Notes under the pieces: generated by a model
Database searches by the model: none
Seen by the model: the letters and a program-made list of their open reading frames with translations, nothing else
What the model was told of the DNA's origin: nothing
Program-made: the position numbers and the translations under genes
In this document: positions 31,104 through 39,477 of the stretch, piece by piece
Layout of the letters: each line of letters opens with the position of its first letter
Numbering within the stretch: position 1 is the stretch's first letter
NCBI RefSeq assembly: GCF_002150765.1
Contig: NZ_MUYM01000060.1
Span: 1 to 64,000 of the forward strand
DNA: 64,000 nucleotides
Direction of reading: 5' to 3'
Source of the DNA: Lentzea kentuckyensis
Lineage (GTDB): Bacteria; Actinomycetota; Actinomycetes; Mycobacteriales; Pseudonocardiaceae

Positions 31104-32779
31104 CCCACTCGACCGAACTGCCGCCCGCACTGCCGGAAGGCGGCCTCCGCGTCGTCGCTCTCGGCGGAATTGGCGAGGTCGGCCGCAACATGACCGTCTT
31201 CGAGCACGCCGGCCGGCTGCTCGTGGTCGACTGCGGCGTTCTGTTCCCCGAAGACGATCAACCGGGCGTGGACCTGATCCTGCCCGACTTCCGTGCCATC
31301 GAGGACCGCCTCGACGACATCGAGGCGATCGTCCTGACGCACGGCCACGAGGACCACATCGGTGCCGTGCCGTTCCTGCTGAAGCTGCGCCCCGACCTGC
31401 CGGTCGTGGGTTCGCGCTTCACGCTGGCGCTGCTCGCGGCCAAGTGCAAGGAGCACCGCCAGAACCCGCGGCTGGTCGAGGTGAAGGAGGGGGAGCGGCG
31501 CTCGTTCGGGCCGTTCGAGCTCGAGTTCTTCGCCGTCAACCACTCGATCCCGGACGCTCTGGCCGTCGCGATCAGGACGTCGGCCGGTCTCGTGCTGCAC
31601 ACCGGTGACATCAAGCTGGACCAGCTGCCCCTGGACGGCCGCCTGACCGACCTGGCGGGCTTCTCGCGGCTGGGCGACGAGGGCGTGGACCTGTTCCTGG
31701 TCGACTCGACCAACGCCGAGGTGCCCGGTTTCGTGGTGCCCGAGCGCGAGATCGGCCCGGTGCTGGAGAACGTCATCCGCAAGGCGTCGCAGCGGGTCAT
31801 CGTCGCGTGCTTCGCCTCGCACGTGCACCGCGTGCAGCAGGTGCTGGACGTCGCCGTGCAGTACAAGCGCAAGATCGCGTTCGTCGGCCGCTCGATGGTG
31901 CGCAACATGGGCATCGCGTCCGACCTGGGCTTCCTCAACGTGCCGGACGGCCTCTTCGTCGACCTCGACGTCGCCATGCGGATGGAGGAGGACGAGGTCA
32001 TCTTCGTCTCCACCGGGTCGCAGGGCGAGCCGCTGTCGGCGTTGTCGCGGATGGCCCGCGGCGAGCACCGGCAGATCTCGATCCGCGCGGGCGACACGGT
32101 GATCCTGGCGTCGTCGCTCATCCCCGGCAACGAGAACGCCGTCTTCAACGTGGTCAACGGACTCGCCAAGCTCGGCGCGACCGTGGTGCACCAGGGCAAC
32201 GCCAAGGTGCACGTCTCCGGCCACTCACCGGCCGGCGAGCTTCTGTTCCTTTACAACGCCGTCCGGCCGTCGAACGTGATGCCGGTGCACGGCGAGTGGA
32301 GGCACTTGCGGGCCAACGCGGCTCTCGCGGTCGCCACGGGCGTTGCCGAGGACCACGTCGTGATCGCCGAGGACGGCGTCGTCGTGGACCTGATCGACGG
32401 CAAGGCCGCGGTATCCGGACGTGTTGTCGTGGGCCACGTCTACGTCGACGGGTTGTCCGTGGGCGACGTCGGCGAGTCGACGCTGTCCGACCGGCTGGTG
32501 CTGGGCGAGGGCGGGTTCATCTCGATCTCGGTCGCCATCGACCGGACCACCGGGCGCGCGGTGACGGCGCCGACGATCTCCGGGCGCGGCTTCTCCGACG
32601 ACCCCAAGGCGCTGGAGGCCGTGGTGCCGCTGGTGGAGATGGAGCTCGCGCGGACAGAGGCCGAGGGCATCTCGGACACGCACCGCGTCGCGCAGGCCGT
32701 GCGCCGGGTCGTGGGCCGTTGGGTCGCGGAGACCTACCGGCGCCGGCCGATGATCGTGCCGACGGTCATTCCGGTGTGA
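31100..32779 (+). CDS. rnj: Ribonuclease J
   Basis: A 559-residue metallo-beta-lactamase/beta-CASP nuclease with 5'-3' exo- and endoribonuclease activity in mRNA and rRNA processing. The metal motif is LTHGHEDHIGAVPFLL, later HTGDIKLD, VDSTNAEVPG, GRSMVRNMGIASDLGFL and HVSGHSPAGEL, with a C-terminal dimerisation domain. GTG 31100 (THSTELPPALPEGGLRVVALGG) is chosen because it overlaps the dapA stop and matches homologues; longer upstream frame lies within dapA. Confidence 0.97.
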   Translation: MTHSTELPPALPEGGLRVVALGGIGEVGRNMTVFEHAGRLLVVDCGVLFPEDDQPGVDLILPDFRAIEDRLDDIEAIVLTHGHEDHIGAVPFLLKLRPDLPVVGSRFTLALLAAKCKEHRQNPRLVEVKEGERRSFGPFELEFFAVNHSIPDALAVAIRTSAGLVLHTGDIKLDQLPLDGRLTDLAGFSRLGDEGVDLFLVDSTNAEVPGFVVPEREIGPVLENVIRKASQRVIVACFASHVHRVQQVLDVAVQYKRKIAFVGRSMVRNMGIASDLGFLNVPDGLFVDLDVAMRMEEDEVIFVSTGSQGEPLSALSRMARGEHRQISIRAGDTVILASSLIPGNENAVFNVVNGLAKLGATVVHQGNAKVHVSGHSPAGELLFLYNAVRPSNVMPVHGEWRHLRANAALAVATGVAEDHVVIAEDGVVVDLIDGKAAVSGRVVVGHVYVDGLSVGDVGESTLSDRLVLGEGGFISISVAIDRTTGRAVTAPTISGRGFSDDPKALEAVVPLVEMELARTEAEGISDTHRVAQAVRRVVGRWVAETYRRRPMIVPTVIPV

Positions 32780-32856
32780 ACGTGACCCTGATGTGATCTG
32801 CGTCCCCCTCGTTCGCTAAGGTCTAGTCCCAGACCATGGACGAGGGGGTTCGCCTC

Positions 32857-33660
32857 ATGGCCGATGATGTCGTCTTCAACCCACCGGGCAAAGAAGACAT
32901 TCTGCTTCCACCGCTGTTCACCTGGTCGAGGCCGTTGGGGCTGCCGTTCGACCTGGAGGTGACCAAACCGCAGGTGCTGCTGGTCCTGTCGGTGGTCATC
33001 ATCATCACGTTCTTCCTGGTCACCACCAGGAATCTCAAGCTGATCCCGTCCAGGTGGCAGTTCGCCGCCGAGTCGGTCTACGACTTCGGCCGCAACACCA
33101 TCGCGCGGGAGCAGATCGGCGCCAAGGAGTTCGCGCCGTACGTGCCGTTGATCGTCAGCATCTTCTGCTTCGTGCTGGTCAACAACCTCTACGGGTTGAT
33201 CCCGCTCGTGCAGTTCCCGACGTTCACCCACAGCGGGTTCCCGTTCGCGGTGGCACTGATCATCATCTTCCCGCTCTACCACTTCGTGGGCATCAGGAAG
33301 TTCGGCCTCAAGGGCTACCTGCGCAACCAGTTCATCATCGCGGGCGTGCCGAAGCCGGTGCTGTGGGGGCTGCTGATCCCGACCGAGGTCATCCTGAAGT
33401 TCTTCTTCGACCCGGTGAACCTCGCGATCCGGGTCTTCGCGGCGATGTTCGCGGGCCACCTGCTGATCCTGGTGTTCACGCTCGGCAGCGAGTTCATGTT
33501 GCTGCACGCACCGATCTACCTCAAACCGGTGTCGCTGCTCGGCTTCGCGCTCGCGATCGGGCTGTTCTTCCTGGAGGCGCTCGTCCAGGTGCTGCAGGCG
33601 TACATCTTCGCCTTGCTGTCAGCGCACTTCATCGGCCGCGCGTTGGCCGAGCAGCACTAG
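32857..33660 (+). CDS. Stand-alone F0F1 ATP synthase subunit a paralogue
   Basis: A 267-residue membrane protein clearly related to ATP synthase subunit a (AtpB). The key helix reads NLAIRVFAAMFAGHLLILVF, keeping the essential Arg of the (L)RLFGNxxAGxxL motif but with FAA in place of FGN; the last helix has LEALVQVLQAYIFALLSAHFI with the conserved Gln. VEFAPYVPLIVSIFCFVLVNNLYGLIP-like helix 2 is also typical. No other atp genes are nearby, so this is an orphan copy. ATG 32857 follows GAGGGGG; ATG 32836 is in frame. Convergent with the next gene (4-nt overlap of stops). Confidence 0.9.
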   Translation: MADDVVFNPPGKEDILLPPLFTWSRPLGLPFDLEVTKPQVLLVLSVVIIITFFLVTTRNLKLIPSRWQFAAESVYDFGRNTIAREQIGAKEFAPYVPLIVSIFCFVLVNNLYGLIPLVQFPTFTHSGFPFAVALIIIFPLYHFVGIRKFGLKGYLRNQFIIAGVPKPVLWGLLIPTEVILKFFFDPVNLAIRVFAAMFAGHLLILVFTLGSEFMLLHAPIYLKPVSLLGFALAIGLFFLEALVQVLQAYIFALLSAHFIGRALAEQH

Positions 33661-34271
33661 GGGCGCTGGCACACCAGGTGCAGCGACTCCTCGGGCATGG
33701 CGCCGGGGTAGGACGGGGTGAAGACCGGCCGGCTCCGGCGCACGACCCGCAGGCCAACGTTGCCGAGGTGCTCCTCGAAGTTCTCCTCGGAGAACGAGGA
33801 CACCACGATCTCCTGGCCCATCCAGGGCAGCGTGACCTGCTCGACGTCGATCGCGACGGTGGCGAGGAAGAAGTGGCCGCCGGGGCGCAACCAGGTGGAG
33901 ATGTCGCCGAGGGTCTGGATGATCTCCGCCTGGGACATCTGCAGCAGCGAGAAGACGGCGCAGACGACGTCCCACGAGCCGGCGGGCGACTCGAAGTCGC
34001 GGATGTCGATCTTGTGGAAACTCGCGTCGGGGACCTGTTCGGTCGCGATGTCGACCATCACCGGGGAGACGTCGAGGCCGGTGACCTTCATGCCGGCCTT
34101 GGCGAGGGTGCGGGCCACCGGAACGCCGGTGCCGCACCCGATGTCGAGCACGCGCGAGCCCGCCGGCTGGGTCGCGGCGAACCAGGCCAGAGTGCCGTGC
34201 AGTGCGGGCTGGTGCGACCAGGCGCGCTGGTATTCCAGTCCGAGCGTGTCGAACACATCGGCCGCGTTCAT
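33657..34271 (-). CDS. Class I SAM-dependent methyltransferase
   Basis: A 204-residue methyltransferase. Motif I VLDIGCGTGVPVARTLAKAG, then VTGLDVSPVMVDIA, VCAVFSLLQMSQAEI and WLRPGGHFFLATVA. A methyltransferase gene follows rnj in mycobacteria too (Rv2751). ATG 34271 (MNAADVFDTLGLEYQRAW) is preceded by GAGGGGG; an in-frame ATG 24 nt upstream lacks a site. The substrate is unknown. Confidence 0.88.
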   Translation of the reverse strand: MNAADVFDTLGLEYQRAWSHQPALHGTLAWFAATQPAGSRVLDIGCGTGVPVARTLAKAGMKVTGLDVSPVMVDIATEQVPDASFHKIDIRDFESPAGSWDVVCAVFSLLQMSQAEIIQTLGDISTWLRPGGHFFLATVAIDVEQVTLPWMGQEIVVSSFSEENFEEHLGNVGLRVVRRSRPVFTPSYPGAMPEESLHLVCQRP

Positions 34272-34375
34272 CGCCGCCCCCTCATTTCGGCCCAATCCAC
34301 CTTTGTGAAGTGTGGAGAACCTCTCTGCACATGCTCTGGATGGCTTCTGGACGAAAACTGACGGTAGGTTGCTAG

Positions 34376-37180
34376 GTGACTGCGGACAGCAACGGAGTAG
34401 GACATACGGTGCAGAACGGGTTGCGCGTCAGCCTGCTGGGCGCGCTCGCGGCAACGGTGGACGGTCAGGAGCTCACCCTGGGGCCGCCGCGGCAGAGAGC
34501 TGTGCTCGCGGTGCTCGCCCTGCGCGCCAACCACGTCGTGTCGCGCAGTGAGCTGATCGACGCCGTCTGGGGTGACGATCCGCCCGCCAGCGCGGACAAC
34601 GGCATCCACACCTATGTCGCCGGGTTGAGGCGGCTGTTCGAACCGGGCAGGGCCTCGCGCGCGCCGAGTTCCGTGCTGCTCTCCACGGATGCTGGATATT
34701 TGCTGCGACTCCCGTCCGCCGGTTCGGACGCTGCCAGGTTCCGCGCGCATCTGGACGAAGCGGGCCGGTTGCGCGGTCAGCCGGCCGAGGCCATCAGGGC
34801 TTTCGACGCCGCACTGGGGTTGTGGCGCGGCATCGCACTGGACGGCGTACCTGGGCCGTTCGCCGCGGTTGAGCGCGCGCGCCTTGCCGAGTTGCGGCTC
34901 ACGGCCGTGGAGCAGCGTGCGGCGTTGATGCTGTCTGTCGGGCGCGAGGCGGAGGTGGCGGGGGAGCTGACGACGTTGGTCAGCGCGCATCCGTTGCGAG
35001 AGAGGCTGCACGGCCTGCTGATGTCCGCGCTGTACCGCGGTGGCAGGCAGGCCGAGGCGCTCGCCGTCTACACGGACTTACGCCGGTTGCTGATCGAGGA
35101 GCTCGGCATCGAGCCCGGTCCGGAACTGCGTCAGCTGCACGAGCAGTTGCTGGTGGGCAGGCACGACCCGCAGCCGGAACCCGCGGCGCCCGTGCTGGTC
35201 CCGGTCCAGCTGCCGCACGAGATCCGCGACTTCACCGGCCGCGAGAAGGAACTCGCGAAGCTCGCCGAAGTCGTTCCGCACGACCATTCCCCGGTCCTCG
35301 TCGCGATCACCGGCACCGGTGGCGTCGGCAAGACCGCGCTCGCGGTCCGGTTCGCGCACCAGGTGGCATCGCAGTTCCCCGACGGACAGTTGCACGTCGA
35401 CCTGCGCGGGTTCGACGCGTCGTCACCGCCGGTGCAGCCCGCCGCCGCTCTGCACCAGCTGCTGCAGAGCCTCGGCGTGCCGGCCGAACGCATCCCGGAC
35501 GAGATGTCCGCGAAGTCCGCCCTGTACCGGAGCGTGCTGGCGGGCAAACGGGTGCTGGTGCTGCTCGACAACGCCCGGCTGGCGGAACAGGTTCGTCCGC
35601 TGCTGCCCGGCCGGTCCACGTCGATGGTCCTGGTGACCTCGCGCAACCACCTCGGCGGGCTCGTGGCACGCGACGGCGCGCACTCGATGACGTTGTCGAC
35701 GCTGACGCGCGACGAAGGCCTGGCGCTGCTGACGTCCGCGGTCGGCCCGGACCGCGTCGCCGCCGAACCGGTTGCCGCCGCCAAGCTCGTCGAACTGTGC
35801 GGGCATCTGCCGTTGGCGGTGCGGATCGCGGCCGAACGCGTTGTCACGCGGCCACATCTGACGCTGGCCGACCTGGCAGGAGATCTCGCCGACGAACGCG
35901 ACCGGTTGAACGTGCTGGCGACCGGCGACGACGAGGACACGGCGGTGCGCGCGGCGTTCTCGTGGTCGTACCTGGCGCTGAAACCCGATGCCGCACGGGT
36001 GTTCCGGCTCATCGGCCTGCATCCGGGCGCGGAGATCAGCCTGAACGCCGTCGCCGCGGTGGCCGGAGTGCCGGTGTCGCGCGCCCGGACGCTGGTCGAC
36101 GTGCTGGCCGGCGGGCACATGATCGAGGAGGTCGCGCGCGGCCGGTTCCGGCTGCACGACCTGCTTCGCCTGTACGCCACGGAACTCAGCGCGACCGAGG
36201 AGTCGGCGGACGGCCGCGACGAGGCGGTGAAACGGCTGCTGGGGTGGTACTTCGACACGGCGAACGCGGCCGGCGCCATCATCGCGCCCCCGGACCACCC
36301 GGCGTTCCTGCTGCCCCCACTGTCCACACAGGACTTCACCTCGCACGACGACGCGTTCACCTGGTGCCGCACGGAATCGGCGAACCTGCTGGCCGTGACC
36401 CGGCTCGCCGAGGACGAGCACTCGCCTGCCGCGTGGCGGATCCCGTTGGCGCTGTGGAACTACTTCATCGTCTCCAGCGCACTGGACGAGTGGACTCGCA
36501 CGTACCGCGTTGCCGAACGCACGGCGGCCCGCGACGGCAACCAGGCCGCACGCGCGTGGGCGGTGCACGGCCAGGGGCTTGCTGCCTGCCGCGGTCAGCG
36601 GTTCGCCGACGCGCTCGAACTGTTCGATCGCGCGTTGCAGATCCGGACCGAGATCGACGACCGCGTCGGTGCGGCGTGGAGCCTCACCGGGCTGGGCATG
36701 GCGTATGGCGGCCTGCGTCAGTTCGATCTGGCCGTCGACCGGTTCGGCGAGGCCCTGACCCGGCACGCCGAGGTCGGCTCGTGGTTCGGCGAGGGCGGCA
36801 CCAGGCTGTTCCTGAGCGACATCCTGCGCTCCGCCGGTCAGCACGAGGCGTCGCTGGCGTCGGCGCGGACGGCGTTCGAGCTGATGGACTCGCACGGCGC
36901 GGTGCACGGCAAGGCGATGGCGCTGGTCAGCATCGGCTGGGCGCAGTGCAAGCTCGGTCAGCGCGTCGAGTCGCGCGACTCGTTCCGGCACGCACTGGAG
37001 TTCCTACGTGTGCTCGGCGACCGCAAGAGCCTCGCGGAGGCGTTGCACGGCCTGGGGGAGACGAGCGTCGGTCAGCCGGACGTGGCGCGCACGTACCTGC
37101 TGGAAGCGTTGACGATCTACGAGGACTACGACCACCCTCTTACTCCGGAAGTGCGCGCACGGCTGCACGAACTGGCATAG
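34376..37180 (+). CDS. AfsR/SARP-type regulator with BTAD, NB-ARC and TPR domains
   Basis: A 934-residue pathway regulator. Residues ~12-110 form an OmpR-type winged helix (LRVSLLGALAATVDGQELTLGPPRQRAVLAVLALRANHVVSR), ~115-265 the BTAD domain (LRRLLIEELGIEPGPELRQLHEQLL), ~285-560 an NB-ARC ATPase (P-loop TGTGGVGKTAL, ~310; VLVLLDNA; GLPLAV-like HLPLAVRIA), then TPR repeats (~700-934). Such proteins activate secondary-metabolite clusters or metabolism in response to ATP and phosphorylation. GTG 34376 or GTG 34409 may be the start. No antibiotic cluster is directly adjacent; the alpha/beta hydrolase gene begins 9 nt downstream. Confidence 0.92.
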   Translation: MTADSNGVGHTVQNGLRVSLLGALAATVDGQELTLGPPRQRAVLAVLALRANHVVSRSELIDAVWGDDPPASADNGIHTYVAGLRRLFEPGRASRAPSSVLLSTDAGYLLRLPSAGSDAARFRAHLDEAGRLRGQPAEAIRAFDAALGLWRGIALDGVPGPFAAVERARLAELRLTAVEQRAALMLSVGREAEVAGELTTLVSAHPLRERLHGLLMSALYRGGRQAEALAVYTDLRRLLIEELGIEPGPELRQLHEQLLVGRHDPQPEPAAPVLVPVQLPHEIRDFTGREKELAKLAEVVPHDHSPVLVAITGTGGVGKTALAVRFAHQVASQFPDGQLHVDLRGFDASSPPVQPAAALHQLLQSLGVPAERIPDEMSAKSALYRSVLAGKRVLVLLDNARLAEQVRPLLPGRSTSMVLVTSRNHLGGLVARDGAHSMTLSTLTRDEGLALLTSAVGPDRVAAEPVAAAKLVELCGHLPLAVRIAAERVVTRPHLTLADLAGDLADERDRLNVLATGDDEDTAVRAAFSWSYLALKPDAARVFRLIGLHPGAEISLNAVAAVAGVPVSRARTLVDVLAGGHMIEEVARGRFRLHDLLRLYATELSATEESADGRDEAVKRLLGWYFDTANAAGAIIAPPDHPAFLLPPLSTQDFTSHDDAFTWCRTESANLLAVTRLAEDEHSPAAWRIPLALWNYFIVSSALDEWTRTYRVAERTAARDGNQAARAWAVHGQGLAACRGQRFADALELFDRALQIRTEIDDRVGAAWSLTGLGMAYGGLRQFDLAVDRFGEALTRHAEVGSWFGEGGTRLFLSDILRSAGQHEASLASARTAFELMDSHGAVHGKAMALVSIGWAQCKLGQRVESRDSFRHALEFLRVLGDRKSLAEALHGLGETSVGQPDVARTYLLEALTIYEDYDHPLTPEVRARLHELA

Positions 37181-37189
37181 AAATGCGCT

Positions 37190-37960
37190 GTGCACTTCGT
37201 AGAACTCGGCACCGGCACACCGGTGCTCGCCATCCACGGCTGGACCCCTGACCACCGCCTGATGCTCGGCTGCCTGGAACCGGTCTTCGCGACCAGGCCC
37301 GGCTATCGGCGCCTGTACCCCGACCTGCCGGCGATGGGGAAGTCGTCGGCAGGCGACGTGAAGTCCAGCGACGACATGCTTGCCGAGCTGGAAGAGTTCG
37401 TCGACGCGGAGATCGGCGCCGAGCCGTTCCTGCTGATCGGCGAGTCGTACGGCGGCTACCTGGCGCGGGCGTTGGCGCATCGGCGACCGGAACAGGTGCA
37501 CGGGCTGGCGCTGATCTGCCCGACCGGGACGAAGATGCAGGCGGCCGACCGGACCGTGCCACCGTTCGAGCTGCGCCGGACGGACGGCGTCGAGCTGGAT
37601 CCGGACCTGGCGGCGCAGTTCGACGGCATGGCCGTGGTGCGGACGGCCGAGACGGCGCGGCGGTTCGCGGAGGAGATCCTGCCCGGTCTGGAGATCGCGG
37701 ACCGCGCGGCGATGCTGCGGATCCAGGCCAGGTGGGAGTTGTCGGAGGGGCCGGAACTCGGGACGTACGAACGGCCGGCGCTGGTGCTGACCGGGCGCCA
37801 GGACAACATCACCGGGTACGAGGACGTGTACGCGTTGCTGCCGCACTACCCGTACGCGTCGTTCGTCGTCCTGGACACCGCCGGGCACAACCTGCAGATC
37901 GAACAGCCGGTGCTGTTCGACGCGCTCGTCGGCGAGTGGCTGGACCGCGTTGCGCAGTAA
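37190..37960 (+). CDS. Alpha/beta hydrolase
   Basis: A 256-residue alpha/beta hydrolase. The oxyanion region is LAIHGWTPDHR, the nucleophile elbow GESYGG (Ser), the acid LTGRQDNITG (Asp) and the His in LDTAGHNLQIE. GTG 37190 starts 9 nt after the AfsR-like gene, so both are probably in one transcript. It could be an esterase, lactonase or peptidase; the cap insertion around residues 115-170 does not settle which. Confidence 0.88.
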   Translation: MHFVELGTGTPVLAIHGWTPDHRLMLGCLEPVFATRPGYRRLYPDLPAMGKSSAGDVKSSDDMLAELEEFVDAEIGAEPFLLIGESYGGYLARALAHRRPEQVHGLALICPTGTKMQAADRTVPPFELRRTDGVELDPDLAAQFDGMAVVRTAETARRFAEEILPGLEIADRAAMLRIQARWELSEGPELGTYERPALVLTGRQDNITGYEDVYALLPHYPYASFVVLDTAGHNLQIEQPVLFDALVGEWLDRVAQ

Positions 37961-38008
37961 GGGTGATCCCTGATGCGCTCGCCGTGATGTGTAGGCAAGC
38001 TACATGTC

Positions 38009-38689
38009 ATGCAGAAGCGCTTGCGAACCCTGGTGGTGTGGCTGCACGTCGTGACGTCCGTCGGCTGGCTCAGCCAAGCCGTGGCGTTGTTCGCGTTGCT
38101 GCTCTACGGCCTGAACACCGGTGACGTCAACGCGTTCAGGATGGCGCGCGTGCTCGACCACCACGTGCTCGCCTTCATGGGGGCCGCGAGCGCGTTCACC
38201 GGCATGATGCTCAGCGCGACGACGCCGTGGGGCTACTTCCGGCACTGGTGGGTGCTCGGGAAGTTCGCGATCACGGTGGGCCAGCTCTACGTCGGCATCT
38301 TCATCCTGAGCGACCGGCTGGAAGCCGCGGCGAACGGCCACGTCGACATGTGGATGCCCATCGGCACCGCGTGCATGATCAGCGCGTTCTCGTTCCAGAC
38401 GTGGCTCAGCGTCGCGAAACCGTGGGGGCGCACGCCGTGGGCGGACCCGAAGGTCAAACTGCCCACGGCGAGCGCCAAAGCGTTCGCGCTGGCCCTGGTC
38501 ATTCCCTTGGCGGATCTCGTGATCGGGCTCAGCACCAGCAGTCCGGCACCGTTCCTGATGCTGATCACGGTGATCGCCTACTCGATCACGCGGGCCGCCA
38601 GGGGGAGGAACCGGTCGTCGGACGCGTCGGGTCGTGGAAGCGCGGCAGGTCCGGCTCGTCGAGGCGCAGCGGCACCAAGCCCTCGGTGA
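38009..38689 (+). CDS. Four-helix membrane protein, DUF2269-like (unknown function)
   Basis: A 226-residue protein with about five hydrophobic helices in the first ~195 residues (LRTLVVWLHVVTSVGWLSQAVALFALLLYGL at the start, with the W-L-H and G-W motifs of DUF2269-like families). The last ~30 residues are a low-complexity Arg/Gly/Ala/Pro tail that runs through 104 nt of the convergent acyltransferase gene, so the natural stop may have been lost. ATG 38009; a short inverted repeat TGTAG/CTACA (37990-38004) lies just upstream. Confidence 0.7.
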   Translation: MQKRLRTLVVWLHVVTSVGWLSQAVALFALLLYGLNTGDVNAFRMARVLDHHVLAFMGAASAFTGMMLSATTPWGYFRHWWVLGKFAITVGQLYVGIFILSDRLEAAANGHVDMWMPIGTACMISAFSFQTWLSVAKPWGRTPWADPKVKLPTASAKAFALALVIPLADLVIGLSTSSPAPFLMLITVIAYSITRAARGRNRSSDASGRGSAAGPARRGAAAPSPR

Positions 38690-39413
38690 TCGCGGTCATG
38701 ATCCGCTCGTGGGCCCGGCGGGCGTCGCCCATGGTCTCGGCCTTCAGGTCGGACAGCTCGACCGGCTTGCCGAAGTGGACCTTGAACGTCGGTCGCCTGC
38801 GGACCGCGGACAGCCACGAAGTCAGATACGGCAGGAAGTCCCTCCAGCCGGACACGTGCAGGTTGCCCCAGTACACGGCCTCGTGCGCACCCCACTGGCT
38901 GATCGGGATCACCGGGATGCCGCCGCCCAGCGCCATCCGGGCGACGCCGGTCTTGCCGCGCTCCGGCCACATGCCGGGGTCCAGGGTGATCTTGCCCTCG
39001 GGATAGACGGCGATGGGGTCGCCGCCCTTCCGCAACGCGTCGACGGCCCGGTGCATCGCCTCGCCGACGTTCGCCGACCGCCGGTCGACGCGCAGGTGCC
39101 CGCACGCCTTCAGGGCGGGGCCCATGATCGGCGCGTCGAGCAGGCCGCCCGCGAGCATGAAGCGCGGGTTGATGCCCGCCTTGCGACACGCCGCGATGAG
39201 CACGAACGGGTCGAGGTTCCCGATGTGGTTGGAAGCCAGCAACAACGGCTTGCCGAACAGCTCCGGTGGGACGTCACCGGACACCTCGAGCTTGCCGGTC
39301 AGCGCGACGAAGCCACGGTCGATCGCCATGAGCACGCGCCAGAAGAGCGGTGTGGACACGCGGGGCAGCGTACGGCGTGTCGAAACGACACCGTGCGGGA
39401 TTCGGGGAACCAT
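38586..39413 (-). CDS. 1-acyl-sn-glycerol-3-phosphate acyltransferase (PlsC-type)
   Basis: A 275-residue lysophospholipid acyltransferase. The HX4D motif is NHIGNLDP, the glycerol-phosphate motif YPEGKITLDPG, and VIPISQWGAHE is also typical. It would acylate lysophosphatidic acid or a related glycolipid at the membrane. ATG 39413 is used but no strong ribosome site is seen; GTG 39356 (VSTPLFWRVL) is another option. Its 3' end overlaps the opposing membrane-protein gene by 104 nt. Confidence 0.88.
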   Translation of the reverse strand: MVPRIPHGVVSTRRTLPRVSTPLFWRVLMAIDRGFVALTGKLEVSGDVPPELFGKPLLLASNHIGNLDPFVLIAACRKAGINPRFMLAGGLLDAPIMGPALKACGHLRVDRRSANVGEAMHRAVDALRKGGDPIAVYPEGKITLDPGMWPERGKTGVARMALGGGIPVIPISQWGAHEAVYWGNLHVSGWRDFLPYLTSWLSAVRRRPTFKVHFGKPVELSDLKAETMGDARRAHERIMTAITEGLVPLRLDEPDLPRFHDPTRPTTGSSPWRPA

Positions 39414-39477
39414 GAGGATTCGCACGCGTCCCAGTTGCAAACGGGGCTGGTGAGACGCGAGGGACTACCTTATACAC

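Noticed and set aside
34376..37180. AfsR-like regulator as the activator of the TOMM operon.
   Set aside because: It lies 5 kb away with ftsK and other genes between, and the operon carries its own MerR regulator and operator; nothing in the sequence links the two.
39471..39476. TATACA immediately before the ftsK ATG as a -10 box.
   Set aside because: Only one base separates it from the ATG and no -35 hexamer matches; transcription from it would start inside the gene.
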